NCBI GenBank assembly: GCA_017556045.1
Contig: JAFZFF010000093.1
Coordinates: forward strand, 1 to 33,826
Length of the DNA stretch: 33,826 nt
From: Bacteroidaceae bacterium
GTDB lineage: Bacteria > Bacteroidota > Bacteroidia > Bacteroidales > Bacteroidaceae
Direction: 5' to 3'
Part shown: piece after piece, positions 26,593 to 33,684 of the stretch
How the letters are laid out: every line of letters begins with the position of its first letter
How positions within the stretch are numbered: the stretch's first letter is position 1
Notes under the pieces: generated by a model
What the model was told of the DNA's origin: nothing
What the model saw: the letters and a program-made list of their open reading frames with translations, nothing else
Databases searched by the model: none
Program-made: the position numbers and the translations under genes

Positions 26593-27828
26593 ATGAATCT
26601 CCCCTTTTACATTGCCAAGCGCTACCTCTTTTCCAAGAAGTCGCACAATGCTATTAATGTCATCTCCGCCGTTTCGGTATGTGGGGTGGCATTAGCTACG
26701 TTGGCACTTGTATGTACACTATCGGTCTTCAATGGCTTCCACGACCTCATCTCGAGCTTCTTCACCCACTTTGACCCCGATCTAAAGATTGAGGTCATCA
26801 AGGGAAAAGTGTTTACCCCCTCGCCCACTATGATAGAGGATATCAAGGCTACCAAGGGGGTCGAAGTCGTAAGCCTCACGCTCGAGGACAACGCCATGGC
26901 CAAGTATAAGGAGAATCAGACCATGGTCACCATCAAGGGCGTCGATGATGAATTCCAGGCCCTCACCCATATCGATGAGATACTGCATGGCAATCCCGAG
27001 TTTAAGCTCTACGACCAGATAGCAGACTACGGCATCATGGGCCAAAGCCTCATGTATATATTAGGTACAGGCATACAGCCCTTTGACCCCATCGAGATAT
27101 ATGCTCCTCGCAAGGGAGGTAAGGTCAATCTCTCTAACCCCATGGCAAACTTCCACCGTGCTCCGCTCTATTCGCCCGGTACGGTGTTTAATGTCAATGA
27201 CTCGCGCTATGCCACCTCTTATATCATAGCGTCTATCGACTATGCCCGCAAGCTCTTTGGCTACACCACCGAGGTCACAGCCATCGAGGTGCGTCTCTCT
27301 GATGATGCCGATGTGTCACGCGTCAAGCAGACCCTACAGACCATCATGGGCGATGACTTCACCGTGAAGGACCACTACGAGCAGCAAGAGGCCACCTTCA
27401 AGGTGGTAGAGATAGAGAAGTTTGTCACCTACCTCTTCCTCTGCTTTATACTCATGGTAGCCTGCTTCAACATCATCAGTTCGGTATCGATGCTCATCCT
27501 CGACAAGCGTGACAATGCCGCCACCTTGCACAGTCTCGGTGCCACCGACAGCATGGTATCTCGCATCTTCATCTATGAGGGCAACCTCATAGCCCTCCTT
27601 GGCGCCCTCGTAGGCCTTGTGCTGGGCATCATCCTCTGCCTCCTGCAGCAGCAGTTTGGCTTCATCGGGCTTGGCGATGGACAGTTTGTTGTCAGTGCCT
27701 ACCCCGTACGCGTACAGTTTACCGATATCATACTGGTGCTTGCCTCAGTACTCCTGGTCAGCGCTATCTCGGTATGGCTCCCCATCCGCCTTCTCAACAG
27801 ATTCTTCTATAACCGTACACAGCAATAA
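26593..27828 (+). CDS. LolC/LolE-like ABC transporter permease (FtsX family)
   Basis: The 411-residue membrane protein has an N-terminal helix (about residues 20-45, INVISAVSVCGVALATLALV), a large periplasmic MacB-like domain (about 50-270) and three C-terminal helices of the FtsX type (FVTYLFLCFILMVACFNIISS; LIALLGALVGLVLGIILCLL; TDIILVLASVLLVSAIS). This is the layout of lipoprotein-releasing permeases, which extract lipoproteins from the inner membrane. The partner ATPase (LolD) is not in the window. The rbfA neighbour is a usual one in Bacteroidales to my memory. Confidence 0.88.
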   Translation: MNLPFYIAKRYLFSKKSHNAINVISAVSVCGVALATLALVCTLSVFNGFHDLISSFFTHFDPDLKIEVIKGKVFTPSPTMIEDIKATKGVEVVSLTLEDNAMAKYKENQTMVTIKGVDDEFQALTHIDEILHGNPEFKLYDQIADYGIMGQSLMYILGTGIQPFDPIEIYAPRKGGKVNLSNPMANFHRAPLYSPGTVFNVNDSRYATSYIIASIDYARKLFGYTTEVTAIEVRLSDDADVSRVKQTLQTIMGDDFTVKDHYEQQEATFKVVEIEKFVTYLFLCFILMVACFNIISSVSMLILDKRDNAATLHSLGATDSMVSRIFIYEGNLIALLGALVGLVLGIILCLLQQQFGFIGLGDGQFVVSAYPVRVQFTDIILVLASVLLVSAISVWLPIRLLNRFFYNRTQQ

Positions 27829-27870
27829 CAGACCCCCTCTTTTATTGTCTGTAATAATACCCTATATGTA

Positions 27871-29361
27871 ATGGCTAAAGAACTCAAAACTCTTGTCAAA
27901 GATACCGCCATCTATGGTATAAGCAGCATCGTAGGCCGCTTTCTCAACTATCTGCTCGTACCGCTCCACACCACCAAGATCATCGCTGAGAGTGGCGGCT
28001 ACGGCGTAGTGAGCAACGTATATGCCTATACCGCACTGCTCATGGCTCTGCTCACCTTCGGCATGGAGACCACCTTCTTCCGCTTCTCTAACAAAGAGGG
28101 CGAAGATAGCAACAAGGTCTATGGCACCACACTATGGCTCGTAGGAGGCATCAGTGCCCTCTTCTGTGTGCTTTGCCTCATCTTCAATGCCCCCATCAGT
28201 GCCCTTATGGGCTATGCCGACCATCCCGAGTATATAGCCTGCATGACCACCATCGTGTCGCTCGATGCACTGCAGAGCATACTCTTTGCCCGTCTGCGAG
28301 GCCAACACCGCCCTGTGAAGTTCATGACACTGAAGATGTCGTTCATCATCCTCAGCGTCCTGCTCAACCTCTTCATCTTCCTCGGCGCACCAGCCATCTA
28401 TAGTGCTCATCCTGAGTGGATATCATGGTGGTACAATCCCGAGTATAGCGTAGGTTACATCTTCATTATCAACCTCGTGTGTACCGTCAGCGTCACCTTC
28501 GGATTCATCCCCGAGCTGCGTGGCTTCGCCTATGGCTTTGACCGCAAGCTGGCCAGCCGCATGCTGCGCTACGCGCTCCCCATCCTCGTGCTCAGCATCG
28601 CAGGCATACTCAATCAGGTAGCCGACAAGATCACCTACCGCTTCATCGTGCCCGGTGCCGAGGGCGACATACAGCTCGGCATCTATGGCGCATGCACCAA
28701 GATAGCCATGATCATGGCCCTGCTCACCCAAGCCTTCCGCTACGCCTATGAGCCCTTCGTCTTCGGCAAGAGCCGCGACAAGGACAATCGCGAGATGTAT
28801 GCTACGACGATGAAGTACTTTATCATCTTCACCCTCCTTGCCTTCCTCGCCGTGGTGTTCTATATGGACATACTCAAGTACCTCATCGGCAACACCTATT
28901 GGGAGGGACTGCGCGTAGTGCCTATCGTGATGATGGCCGAGATATTCATGGGCATCTACTTCAACCTCTCCTTCTGGTACAAGCTCTCTGACAAGACCTA
29001 CTGGGGCGCCATCATGTCTGTCATCGCCTGTGCCGTACTCTTGGGTGTGAACATACTCTTCATCCCTCGCTATGGCTATGTAGCTTGCGCATGGGGAGGT
29101 CTCGCAGGCTACGGCACTGCCATGCTCCTCTCCTACTTCATCGGCCAGCACTACTACCCCATCCGCTACGACATCAAGGGTATAGCCATATACTTCGCCC
29201 TGGCCCTGGCCATGTTTGGCATATCACAGGTGCTCCCCTTCAGCAATGCATGGCTACGCATGGCTACCAACACCCTCATGCTCCTCCTCTTCGTGGGCTA
29301 CATCATCAAGCATGACCTACCCCTCAATCAGATCCCTATCATCAAGCGTTGGGTGAAGTAA
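27871..29361 (+). CDS. Polysaccharide/lipid-linked oligosaccharide flippase (Wzx/MOP superfamily)
   Basis: The 496-residue protein has about 12-14 hydrophobic segments, beginning with LVKDTAIYGISSIVGRFLNY, a typical start of the Wzx/RfbX family. Hallmark segments are VYAYTALLMALLTFGMETTF, LLTQAFRYAYEPFVF and GYVACAWGGLAGYGTA. It should flip lipid-linked sugar units across the inner membrane. No glycosyltransferases are adjacent, which suits a housekeeping flippase rather than a capsule cluster member. It is the last gene of the run; a terminator follows at 29396-29434. Confidence 0.88.
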   Translation: MAKELKTLVKDTAIYGISSIVGRFLNYLLVPLHTTKIIAESGGYGVVSNVYAYTALLMALLTFGMETTFFRFSNKEGEDSNKVYGTTLWLVGGISALFCVLCLIFNAPISALMGYADHPEYIACMTTIVSLDALQSILFARLRGQHRPVKFMTLKMSFIILSVLLNLFIFLGAPAIYSAHPEWISWWYNPEYSVGYIFIINLVCTVSVTFGFIPELRGFAYGFDRKLASRMLRYALPILVLSIAGILNQVADKITYRFIVPGAEGDIQLGIYGACTKIAMIMALLTQAFRYAYEPFVFGKSRDKDNREMYATTMKYFIIFTLLAFLAVVFYMDILKYLIGNTYWEGLRVVPIVMMAEIFMGIYFNLSFWYKLSDKTYWGAIMSVIACAVLLGVNILFIPRYGYVACAWGGLAGYGTAMLLSYFIGQHYYPIRYDIKGIAIYFALALAMFGISQVLPFSNAWLRMATNTLMLLLFVGYIIKHDLPLNQIPIIKRWVK

Positions 29362-29395
29362 AACTCGTATATTAAAATATACATATATATAGAAT

Positions 29396-29434
29396 AAGAC
29401 TCTGGGTAATGCTGCTCGGAGTCTTTATTTTTTG
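29396..29434 (+). terminator. Terminator of the aroQ-flippase run
   Basis: AAGACTC (29396-29402) pairs with GAGTCTT (29419-29425), a 7-bp stem with a 16-nt loop, followed by TATTTTTT. It fits a terminator and insulates the non-coding region that follows. Confidence 0.75.
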
Positions 29435-29470
29435 GGAATAGCATAATAGCTGTCCTAAATAATTTTAGCA

Positions 29471-29633
29471 ATAATATAGGTGTTTACCCTGAGCTACGGA
29501 TTGTCCCCCTAATGTAGGGGGACGAGCGAAGCGGAGGGGGTATAAGCAGAAAGTTCATACCACCTCCCCCTCTACGAGGGTACTCCTCCTACCTTAGGAG
29601 GAGAATTGTAAAATGGACAAACACCTATATTAT
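29471..29633. repeat. MITE-like element with 15-bp terminal inverted repeats
   Basis: ATAATATAGGTGTTT (29471-29485) and AAACACCTATATTAT (29619-29633) are perfect inverted repeats 133 nt apart. The right arm extends inward as GGACAA; its match TTGTCC lies in the left part after a short insertion. Inside are two strong hairpins: TCCCCCT/AGGGGGA (about 29504-29522) and CTCCTCCTA/TAGGAGGAG (29583-29603), and a GAGCGAAGCG motif also seen at 32274. No coding capacity. It may be a non-autonomous mobile element or a structured intergenic repeat. Confidence 0.6.
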
Positions 29634-29727
29634 CCACTCAGATGTTTACACCAGTTTTTTCGCCATTCTAAGCCCCTATAAGCAACCAACCAACCACACA
29701 GCACCATCTTTACATAAAAGCGTACAA

Positions 29728-29764
29728 TGGTCCGTAGCGGCGCTTATATAGCCTCCACGGACCA
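29728..29764. other. 8-bp inverted repeat next to the origin candidate
   Basis: TGGTCCGT (29728-29735) and ACGGACCA (29757-29764) form a hairpin with a 21-nt loop. No T run follows. Its role is unknown; it lies about 150 nt from the first DnaA box. Confidence 0.4.
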
Positions 29765-29849
29765 CTCTTGCTCCACCGCAGCCATCTCCCAGCTCCTTCC
29801 CTACCCCCTCTGCCACCACGCGCTCCTCGACTCACCACCCCCGATATCC

Positions 29850-30300
29850 ACACGACTAAAATATATTATCTTCTTTTTTATTCCTTTTTTAAAAAAATTG
29901 TGTGTATGATGATATCCTGTGGATAAGGTGTATACTAAATTGCTTTTAAATTTGCATATGTCATACTCCACATTCCGATTTCTCGTGTCCACAGGTTATC
30001 CACAGGGGTAGATGTAGTGTATCGCCTGATTACCAGCACGTATCTGATAATTATCCACACACTGTTGATAACGTAAAAGTTGATAAATTAACTTCGAAAA
30101 AACACCTCAAAACTTGTGTAAAGTGACGTGGAAAAGTTGTGATTAAAAAAGAGCTAACTTTTTTGGTCGTTTCAGAAAGCTGTTTAAATGCGTCAAGGAG
30201 GTGGATTTGCCAAATTTTTTGCCTGTTTTTTATCAATTTTTTATCCACAGTTATCCACAATCTTTTCGGTGGAAATTGTGGATAACTATGTTTATAACTC
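29850..30300. other. oriC: Candidate chromosomal replication origin (oriC) with DnaA boxes
   Basis: Six exact TTATCCACA boxes are present: + strand at 29996-30004, 30051-30059, 30241-30249 and 30251-30259, and minus strand at 29918-29926 and 30277-30285. A variant TTATCAACA lies on the minus strand at 30063-30071, facing the box at 30051. An AT-rich stretch at about 29856-29900 could be the unwinding element. Nothing codes here; one open frame runs through the boxes and is rejected. dnaA itself is not in the window, which is common for Bacteroidota origins. Such a density of perfect boxes is not expected by chance. Confidence 0.88.
30145..30164. other. A/T-rich palindrome inside the origin region
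   Basis: AAAAAAG and CTTTTTT form a perfect 7-bp stem around a 6-nt AGCTAA loop, between the two groups of DnaA boxes. It looks like a bidirectional terminator or a structural part of the origin; which is not clear. Confidence 0.4.
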
Positions 30301-30465
30301 CGATTAGTACGTTTTATACGAATTTTTCGGTTTCTTTCGCATGGTGCATAGTGAGATTGTAAGTCAGTCGATTTCAGCGTATTATACAGCTTACCCCATC
30401 GTTTTAGGGGCAAATAGCTCGGCTTTTGTGGGCAGTGGACCCAAGATTGAGGGCGAGTGGGATTA

Positions 30466-30492
30466 TTGTTAGAGAGTATGCCTTTACCTTTG
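30466..30492 (+). promoter_or_regulatory. Promoter of the acyl-CoA synthetase gene
   Basis: TTG (30466-30468) and TACCTTTG (30485-30492) are 16 nt apart, slightly short of the usual spacing. Transcription would start near 30499, 20 nt before ATG 30519. This excludes the longer open frame starting at 30426. Confidence 0.6.
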
Positions 30493-30518
30493 CCGCCGAA
30501 AACAAACCCCGCAAGAGT

Positions 30519-32168
30519 ATGTTGGAAAGATTCTTGAAGAAAACCAAGTTTGAGTCATTTGACGACTTCATGCAACACTATGAGGTGTGCGTGCCCGAGC
30601 ATTTCAACTTTGCCTACGACGTGGTAGACGCCTGGGCCAAGCGAGATGCCGACAAGCGTGCCATGCTGTGGACCAATGAGCATGGCGAGGAGCGCACCTT
30701 CACCTTCGGCGACATGAAGCGATACTCTGACCGCACGGCATCATACCTGCAGAGCCTCGGCATCAGACGTGGCGATGTAGTGATGCTCATCCTCAAGAGA
30801 CGCTACGAGTGGTGGTGGACCATGCTCGCCCTCCACAAGCTGGGCGCCATAGTGGTGCCTGCCACACACCTGCTGCGTGCACACGACATCGAGTACCGAT
30901 GCAATGCCGCCAGCATCAAGGCCATCGTAGCCTGTGGCGACGACGACGTGATCCATAATGTAGAGGCCGCGCGCCCCTACTGCCACACGCTCAAGCACTG
31001 CATATCTATAGGTCCCAGCGTACCCTACGGCTGGCTCGACTTCCACGAAGGCCTGAGCAAGGCGATGCCCTATGTGCGTATTGCCGAGAATGACAATACC
31101 GACACCATGCTCATCTACTTCACCTCGGGCACCACGGGCCACCCCAAGATGGTATGTCACGACTTCACCTACCCCCTGGGCCACATCATCACCGCCGCCT
31201 GCTGGCACAACCTCTACGAGGAGTCGCTCCACCTCACGATCAGCGACACCGGATGGGGCAAGGCCGCCTGGGGCAAGCTCTACGGACAGTGGATCGTGGG
31301 TGCCACGGTATTCGTATACGACTACGAAGGCAAGTTCCCCCCTGCCGACATATTGCGCACGATAGAGAAGCATCGCATCACCTCCTTCTGCGCACCCCCT
31401 ACCGTATTTCGCTTCCTCATCAAAGAAGATGTAGAGCAGTACGACATCAGCAGCCTGCGCTACTGCACCGTGGCAGGCGAGGCCCTCAACCCCAGCGTCT
31501 TTGACCGTTGGAAACGCCTCACAGGCATCAGCCTCATGGAGGGCTACGGACAGACCGAGACCACCCTCTCCATCGGCACCTACCCCTGGTGTAAGCCCAA
31601 GCCAGGCTCTATGGGCGTGTGTGGACCACAGTACCACGTAGAGCTCATGGACCACGACGGCCACATCCTCGGCCACGACCAAGAGGGAGAGATCGTCATC
31701 CGCACCTCGGGCCCCAAGCCCCTGGGACTCTTCAAGGAGTACTACCGCAACGAAGCCCTCACCTCAGAGGCCAACCACGACGGATGGTACCACACGGGCG
31801 ACATAGCCTATCGCGATAGAGACGGCTACTACTGGTACGTGGGTCGCATGGACGACGTCATCAAGTCATCGGGCTACCGCATCGGTCCCTTCGAGGTAGA
31901 GAGCGCCCTGATGAAGCATCCCGCCGTGCTCGAGTGTGCCATCACTGGCGTACCCGACGACATACGCGGACAACTCGTGAAGGCCACCATCGTGCTCACC
32001 GATGCCTACCGCGACAAGGCCGACGAAGCCCTCATCAAAGACATACAGCACCACGTCAAGGAGGCTACCGCGCCCTATAAGTATCCCCGCGTGATAGAGT
32101 TTGTCGACGAGCTACCCAAGACCATCAGCGGCAAGATCAGACACTGCGAGATACGCAACCGCGCATGA
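30519..32168 (+). CDS. AMP-forming acyl-CoA synthetase (acetyl-/medium-chain type)
   Basis: The 549-residue enzyme activates a carboxylic acid with ATP to acyl-AMP and then to acyl-CoA. The ATP-binding loop TSGTTGHPK is at residues 202-210, EGYGQTET follows, then the hinge region with GRMDDVIKSSGYRIGPFEVE, and the catalytic Lys K539 in SGKIRH. The sequence is closer to medium-chain/ACSM-like ligases than to Acs proper, which is longer (about 650). I chose ATG 30519 because MLERFLKKTKFESF starts the conserved part and because of the promoter; the open frame reaches 30426. Strong C bias in the coding strand produces long open frames on other strands here. It is the first gene right of the origin candidate. 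Confidence 0.92.
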   Translation: MLERFLKKTKFESFDDFMQHYEVCVPEHFNFAYDVVDAWAKRDADKRAMLWTNEHGEERTFTFGDMKRYSDRTASYLQSLGIRRGDVVMLILKRRYEWWWTMLALHKLGAIVVPATHLLRAHDIEYRCNAASIKAIVACGDDDVIHNVEAARPYCHTLKHCISIGPSVPYGWLDFHEGLSKAMPYVRIAENDNTDTMLIYFTSGTTGHPKMVCHDFTYPLGHIITAACWHNLYEESLHLTISDTGWGKAAWGKLYGQWIVGATVFVYDYEGKFPPADILRTIEKHRITSFCAPPTVFRFLIKEDVEQYDISSLRYCTVAGEALNPSVFDRWKRLTGISLMEGYGQTETTLSIGTYPWCKPKPGSMGVCGPQYHVELMDHDGHILGHDQEGEIVIRTSGPKPLGLFKEYYRNEALTSEANHDGWYHTGDIAYRDRDGYYWYVGRMDDVIKSSGYRIGPFEVESALMKHPAVLECAITGVPDDIRGQLVKATIVLTDAYRDKADEALIKDIQHHVKEATAPYKYPRVIEFVDELPKTISGKIRHCEIRNRA

Positions 32169-32180
32169 CGTATGAAAACA

Positions 32181-32310
32181 AGTAGTTAAATGAAGATAAA
32201 TGAAGATAAATGGAGATAAAGGCCAAATGTACTGTACGCGGTGTACAAAAGCTATTGGCATTTAACTCCCCAGGAGCGAAGCGATATCTCCCTTTAACTC
32301 CCTTTAACTT
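32181..32310. repeat. Inverted repeat made of 10-bp units
   Basis: The left arm has four 10-mers: AGTAGTTAAA, TGAAGATAAA twice and TGGAGATAAA (32181-32220). The right arm has TTTAACTCCC (32261-32270) and, after an insertion with GAGCGAAGCG, CCTTTAACTC and CCTTTAACTT (32291-32310). The arms are roughly complementary, so the RNA could fold into a long hairpin. The centre has TGTAC/GTACA pairs. CAAATGTACTGT in the centre recurs at 33176. It lies 13 nt after the synthetase stop. Confidence 0.6.
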
Positions 32311-32453
32311 CTAAAGTAGAGACAGAAAAAAACTTAATATAAACAAAAAGGAAACCCCTTCCCATTCATTAAGACCTTAACTTGAAAAATGTAATAATAG
32401 TAAAAATCGCTTGTTGATTATTATTGTTTGTAACCTAAACTTTAACACCAAAG
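32311..32453. other. AT-rich intergenic stretch without a recognisable gene
   Basis: Part of the 465-nt gap between the synthetase and DUF2442 genes. It is AT-rich and has no credible reading frame. A TATTGTTTG at about 32421-32430 is close to TAnnTTTG but has one extra base. I see no RNA gene I can name. Confidence 0.4.
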
Positions 32454-32490
32454 AATGGCAGTCCACCGTGAGGTGAGCTGCCATTTGCTT
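32454..32490 (+). terminator. Strong hairpin, terminator-like or small-RNA end
   Basis: AATGGCAG (32454-32461) pairs with CTGCCATT (32478-32485), and CACC with GGTG inside (32464-32467 and 32472-32475), giving a two-part stem. It is followed by TGCTTTATATT. It could end a short transcript or the synthetase transcript. It is far (286 nt) from the synthetase stop. Confidence 0.55.
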
Positions 32491-32595
32491 TATATTGGGA
32501 GAGTCGAGCAAAATTCACACCCCTTCGCCGCAGCCCCTTGCAAGCGACTGACGCTCAATTAGTCCACCATCTTAAAGATTTTTAAGTATATATTC

Positions 32596-32626
32596 TTGGA
32601 GGGAAAAGAATTTATCCCTACTTTTG
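32596..32626 (+). promoter_or_regulatory. Promoter of the DUF2442-HTH gene (TTG, 20 nt, TACTTTTG)
   Basis: TTG at 32596-32598 and TACTTTTG at 32619-32626 match the Bacteroidota consensus with a 20-nt spacing. Only 7 nt separate the box from ATG 32634, so the mRNA would have almost no leader. Confidence 0.75.
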
Positions 32627-32633
32627 TGTTGTT

Positions 32634-33050
32634 ATGGAAACTATCAAGAACGTATGGTTTGAGAATGAGCGCATCTACATGCTCTCAAGCGAAGATAAGG
32701 TCTATAGCAGACCCTTGGAGGCATTCCCCATCTTGAAGGAGGCCACGGAGGCTGAGCGCGCTGCGTTCAGCATAGAGATGCGTGGCACGGCACTGCGCTG
32801 GAAGCAGCTCGACGAGGATGTACACATCTCCAGCTTCTACACCGTAGCCGAGCCCGAGTATGCCAATGAGATAGCTGCCATCTTCAGGCGTTTCCCGCAG
32901 CTCAACGTATCAGAAGTGGCTCGATACGTAGGTATCAACAAGAGCCTATTGGCCAAGTATATCTACGGCATCAAGAAGCCCAGCGATACGCGTGTGATGG
33001 AAATCAAAGAGGCATTGCACACCATAGGTTCGCAGCTCATGGCTGTGTGA
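32634..33050 (+). CDS. DUF2442-domain protein with C-terminal helix-turn-helix
   Basis: The 138-residue protein has an N-terminal DUF2442-like domain (about 1-75: IKNVWFENERIYMLSSEDK, RWKQLDEDVHISSFY) and a C-terminal helix-turn-helix (about 85-135: LNVSEVARYVGINKSLLAKYIYGIKKPSD, a Cro/XRE-like pattern). DUF2442 proteins often occur beside DUF4160 partners in toxin-antitoxin-like pairs; no such partner is seen up- or downstream. The start is fixed by the family N-terminus and by the promoter just 7 nt upstream, so it should be translated from a leaderless or nearly leaderless mRNA. Function unknown; a DNA-binding autoregulator is likely. Confidence 0.82.
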   Translation: METIKNVWFENERIYMLSSEDKVYSRPLEAFPILKEATEAERAAFSIEMRGTALRWKQLDEDVHISSFYTVAEPEYANEIAAIFRRFPQLNVSEVARYVGINKSLLAKYIYGIKKPSDTRVMEIKEALHTIGSQLMAV

Positions 33051-33131
33051 CGAGGTTGCAAGATTCACGAATACACGGGGCGCAGAGAGACACTGTGTCC
33101 CGTGCTGCGTTTATGCAAACAATGGGGGTGC
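33051..33131. other. Gap with a weak hairpin after the DUF2442-HTH gene
   Basis: CACGGG (33074-33079) can pair with CCCGTG (33099-33104), and GACAC with GTGTC inside the same region. No T run follows, so a terminator is doubtful. Otherwise I see nothing in this part. Confidence 0.35.
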
Positions 33132-33305
33132 TTACAATTACGATTACAGTTAATATGCACACTCACGATAGAGGCAAATGTACTGTTGAGTAAAAACTCT
33201 TATTTATATATTAGATATACATAGTATATATAATATAAAATAAGCCATATTATTATATACCCACTCGATAGAGACAGAGCAAAGTAACTGTAATCGTAAT
33301 TGTAA
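33132..33305. repeat. 21-bp perfect inverted repeat, arms 132 nt apart
   Basis: The arm at 33132-33152 (starts TTACAATTACG) is the exact reverse complement of 33285-33305 (starts TAACTGTAATC). The right arm overlaps the hexamer repeats GTAATC/GTAATT/GTAATC at 33290-33307. The loop contains the AT-rich start of repeat module B and a GATAGAG(G/A)CA motif twice (about 33166 and 33265). The spacing is close to that of the element at 29471-29633, but the arms differ. Confidence 0.6.
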
Positions 33306-33470
33306 TCACTTTACCTTTTGCCGCTGTACAGGTACGTTATGCTATTTTCGGTAAGGCACGCCGATAGTGCCATACAATCGATAAATTGCCGCCACACGCG
33401 CACCATGCGAGTAATAATCAACTTTTTTCAACGCGCTGTAATTAAGTATATTACGCACGAAATGCCGCAA

Positions 33471-33520
33471 AATAAAATACACTAAAGTACAGTAAAGTAC
33501 ACTAAAATACAATAAACGTA
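33471..33520 (+). repeat. 10-bp-period direct-repeat array next to the HU-like promoter
   Basis: Five 10-mers in a row: AATAAAATAC, ACTAAAGTAC, AGTAAAGTAC, ACTAAAATAC and AATAAACGTA. The last four match the four units of 250-289 in order. The array ends 20 nt before the TAACTTTG box, exactly as in copy A. Confidence 0.7.
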
Positions 33521-33540
33521 AGTGACTCGGGGAAATGTAG

Positions 33541-33548
33541 TAACTTTG
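33541..33548 (+). promoter_or_regulatory. TAACTTTG -7 box of the HU-like gene
   Basis: An exact TAnnTTTG box preceded by TGTAG, as in copy A. No -33 TTG is seen. The leader to ATG 33685 would be about 130 nt and consists mostly of heptamer repeats. Confidence 0.6.
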
Positions 33549-33560
33549 CCTTCGCAATTG

Positions 33561-33588
33561 AGAATTGAGAATGGAGAATGGAGAATTT
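33561..33588 (+). repeat. Heptamer array AGAATKG, four units, in the HU-like leader
   Basis: AGAATTG, AGAATGG, AGAATGG and AGAATTT follow each other without gaps. Similar sequences in the opposite sense lie at 33611-33680, so the two could pair in the RNA. Confidence 0.65.
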
Positions 33589-33610
33589 GCCGTCCGGAAG
33601 GCATCACCCT

Positions 33611-33680
33611 CAACTCTCAACCCTTAACCTTTAACCCCTAATTAACCTAAACCCTAAACTCTCAACCCTAAACTCTAAAC
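33611..33680 (+). repeat. Heptamer array, ten units, ending just before the HU-like start
   Basis: Ten 7-mers can be read without gaps: CAACTCT, CAACCCT, TAACCTT, TAACCCC, TAATTAA, then CCTAAAC three times, TCTCAAC once between them, and TCTAAAC last. The array ends 4 nt before the ATG at 33685. It is C/A-rich, has no G, and so is likely unstructured by itself. A 7-bp unit cannot be a coding repeat in one frame. Confidence 0.65.
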
Positions 33681-33684
33681 AACT

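Larger units (their letters stand above)
33212..33548 (+). repeat. Long repeat module, copy B, upstream of the HU-like gene
   Basis: The collinear partner of 1-317. It shares the 5' AT-rich block (24 of the first 25 bases), GACAGAGC, three hexamers at the same offset of 78, the 10-mer array and the TAACTTTG box. The middle 180 or so bases are poorly conserved. No coding frame is credible within it. Confidence 0.7.

Noticed and set aside
28423-29151. Minus-strand open frame of 242 codons inside the flippase gene
   Set aside because: It is antisense to membrane segments; its acidic, His-rich translation is typical of an antisense shadow.
29996-30285. Plasmid-type iterons instead of oriC
   Set aside because: The repeated unit is the exact DnaA box on both strands at irregular spacing, no Rep gene is near, and the neighbours are chromosomal core genes.
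30051-30413. Minus-strand open frame of 120 codons through the origin region
   Set aside because: It runs over several DnaA boxes and AT-rich DNA, has low-complexity composition and no recognisable domain or promoter.
30741-31682. Minus-strand open frame of 313 codons inside the acyl-CoA synthetase gene
   Set aside because: It mirrors a conserved enzyme with all motifs intact on the + strand. Strong third-position C bias keeps the opposite frame open.
33471-33520. CRISPR array
   Set aside because: Units are 10 bp without spacers, and no cas genes are present in the window.
33611-33680. Telomere or linear-replicon end because of CCCTAAA-like repeats
   Set aside because: The repeats are degenerate, lie directly before a start codon, and are flanked by ordinary genes and promoters on both sides.
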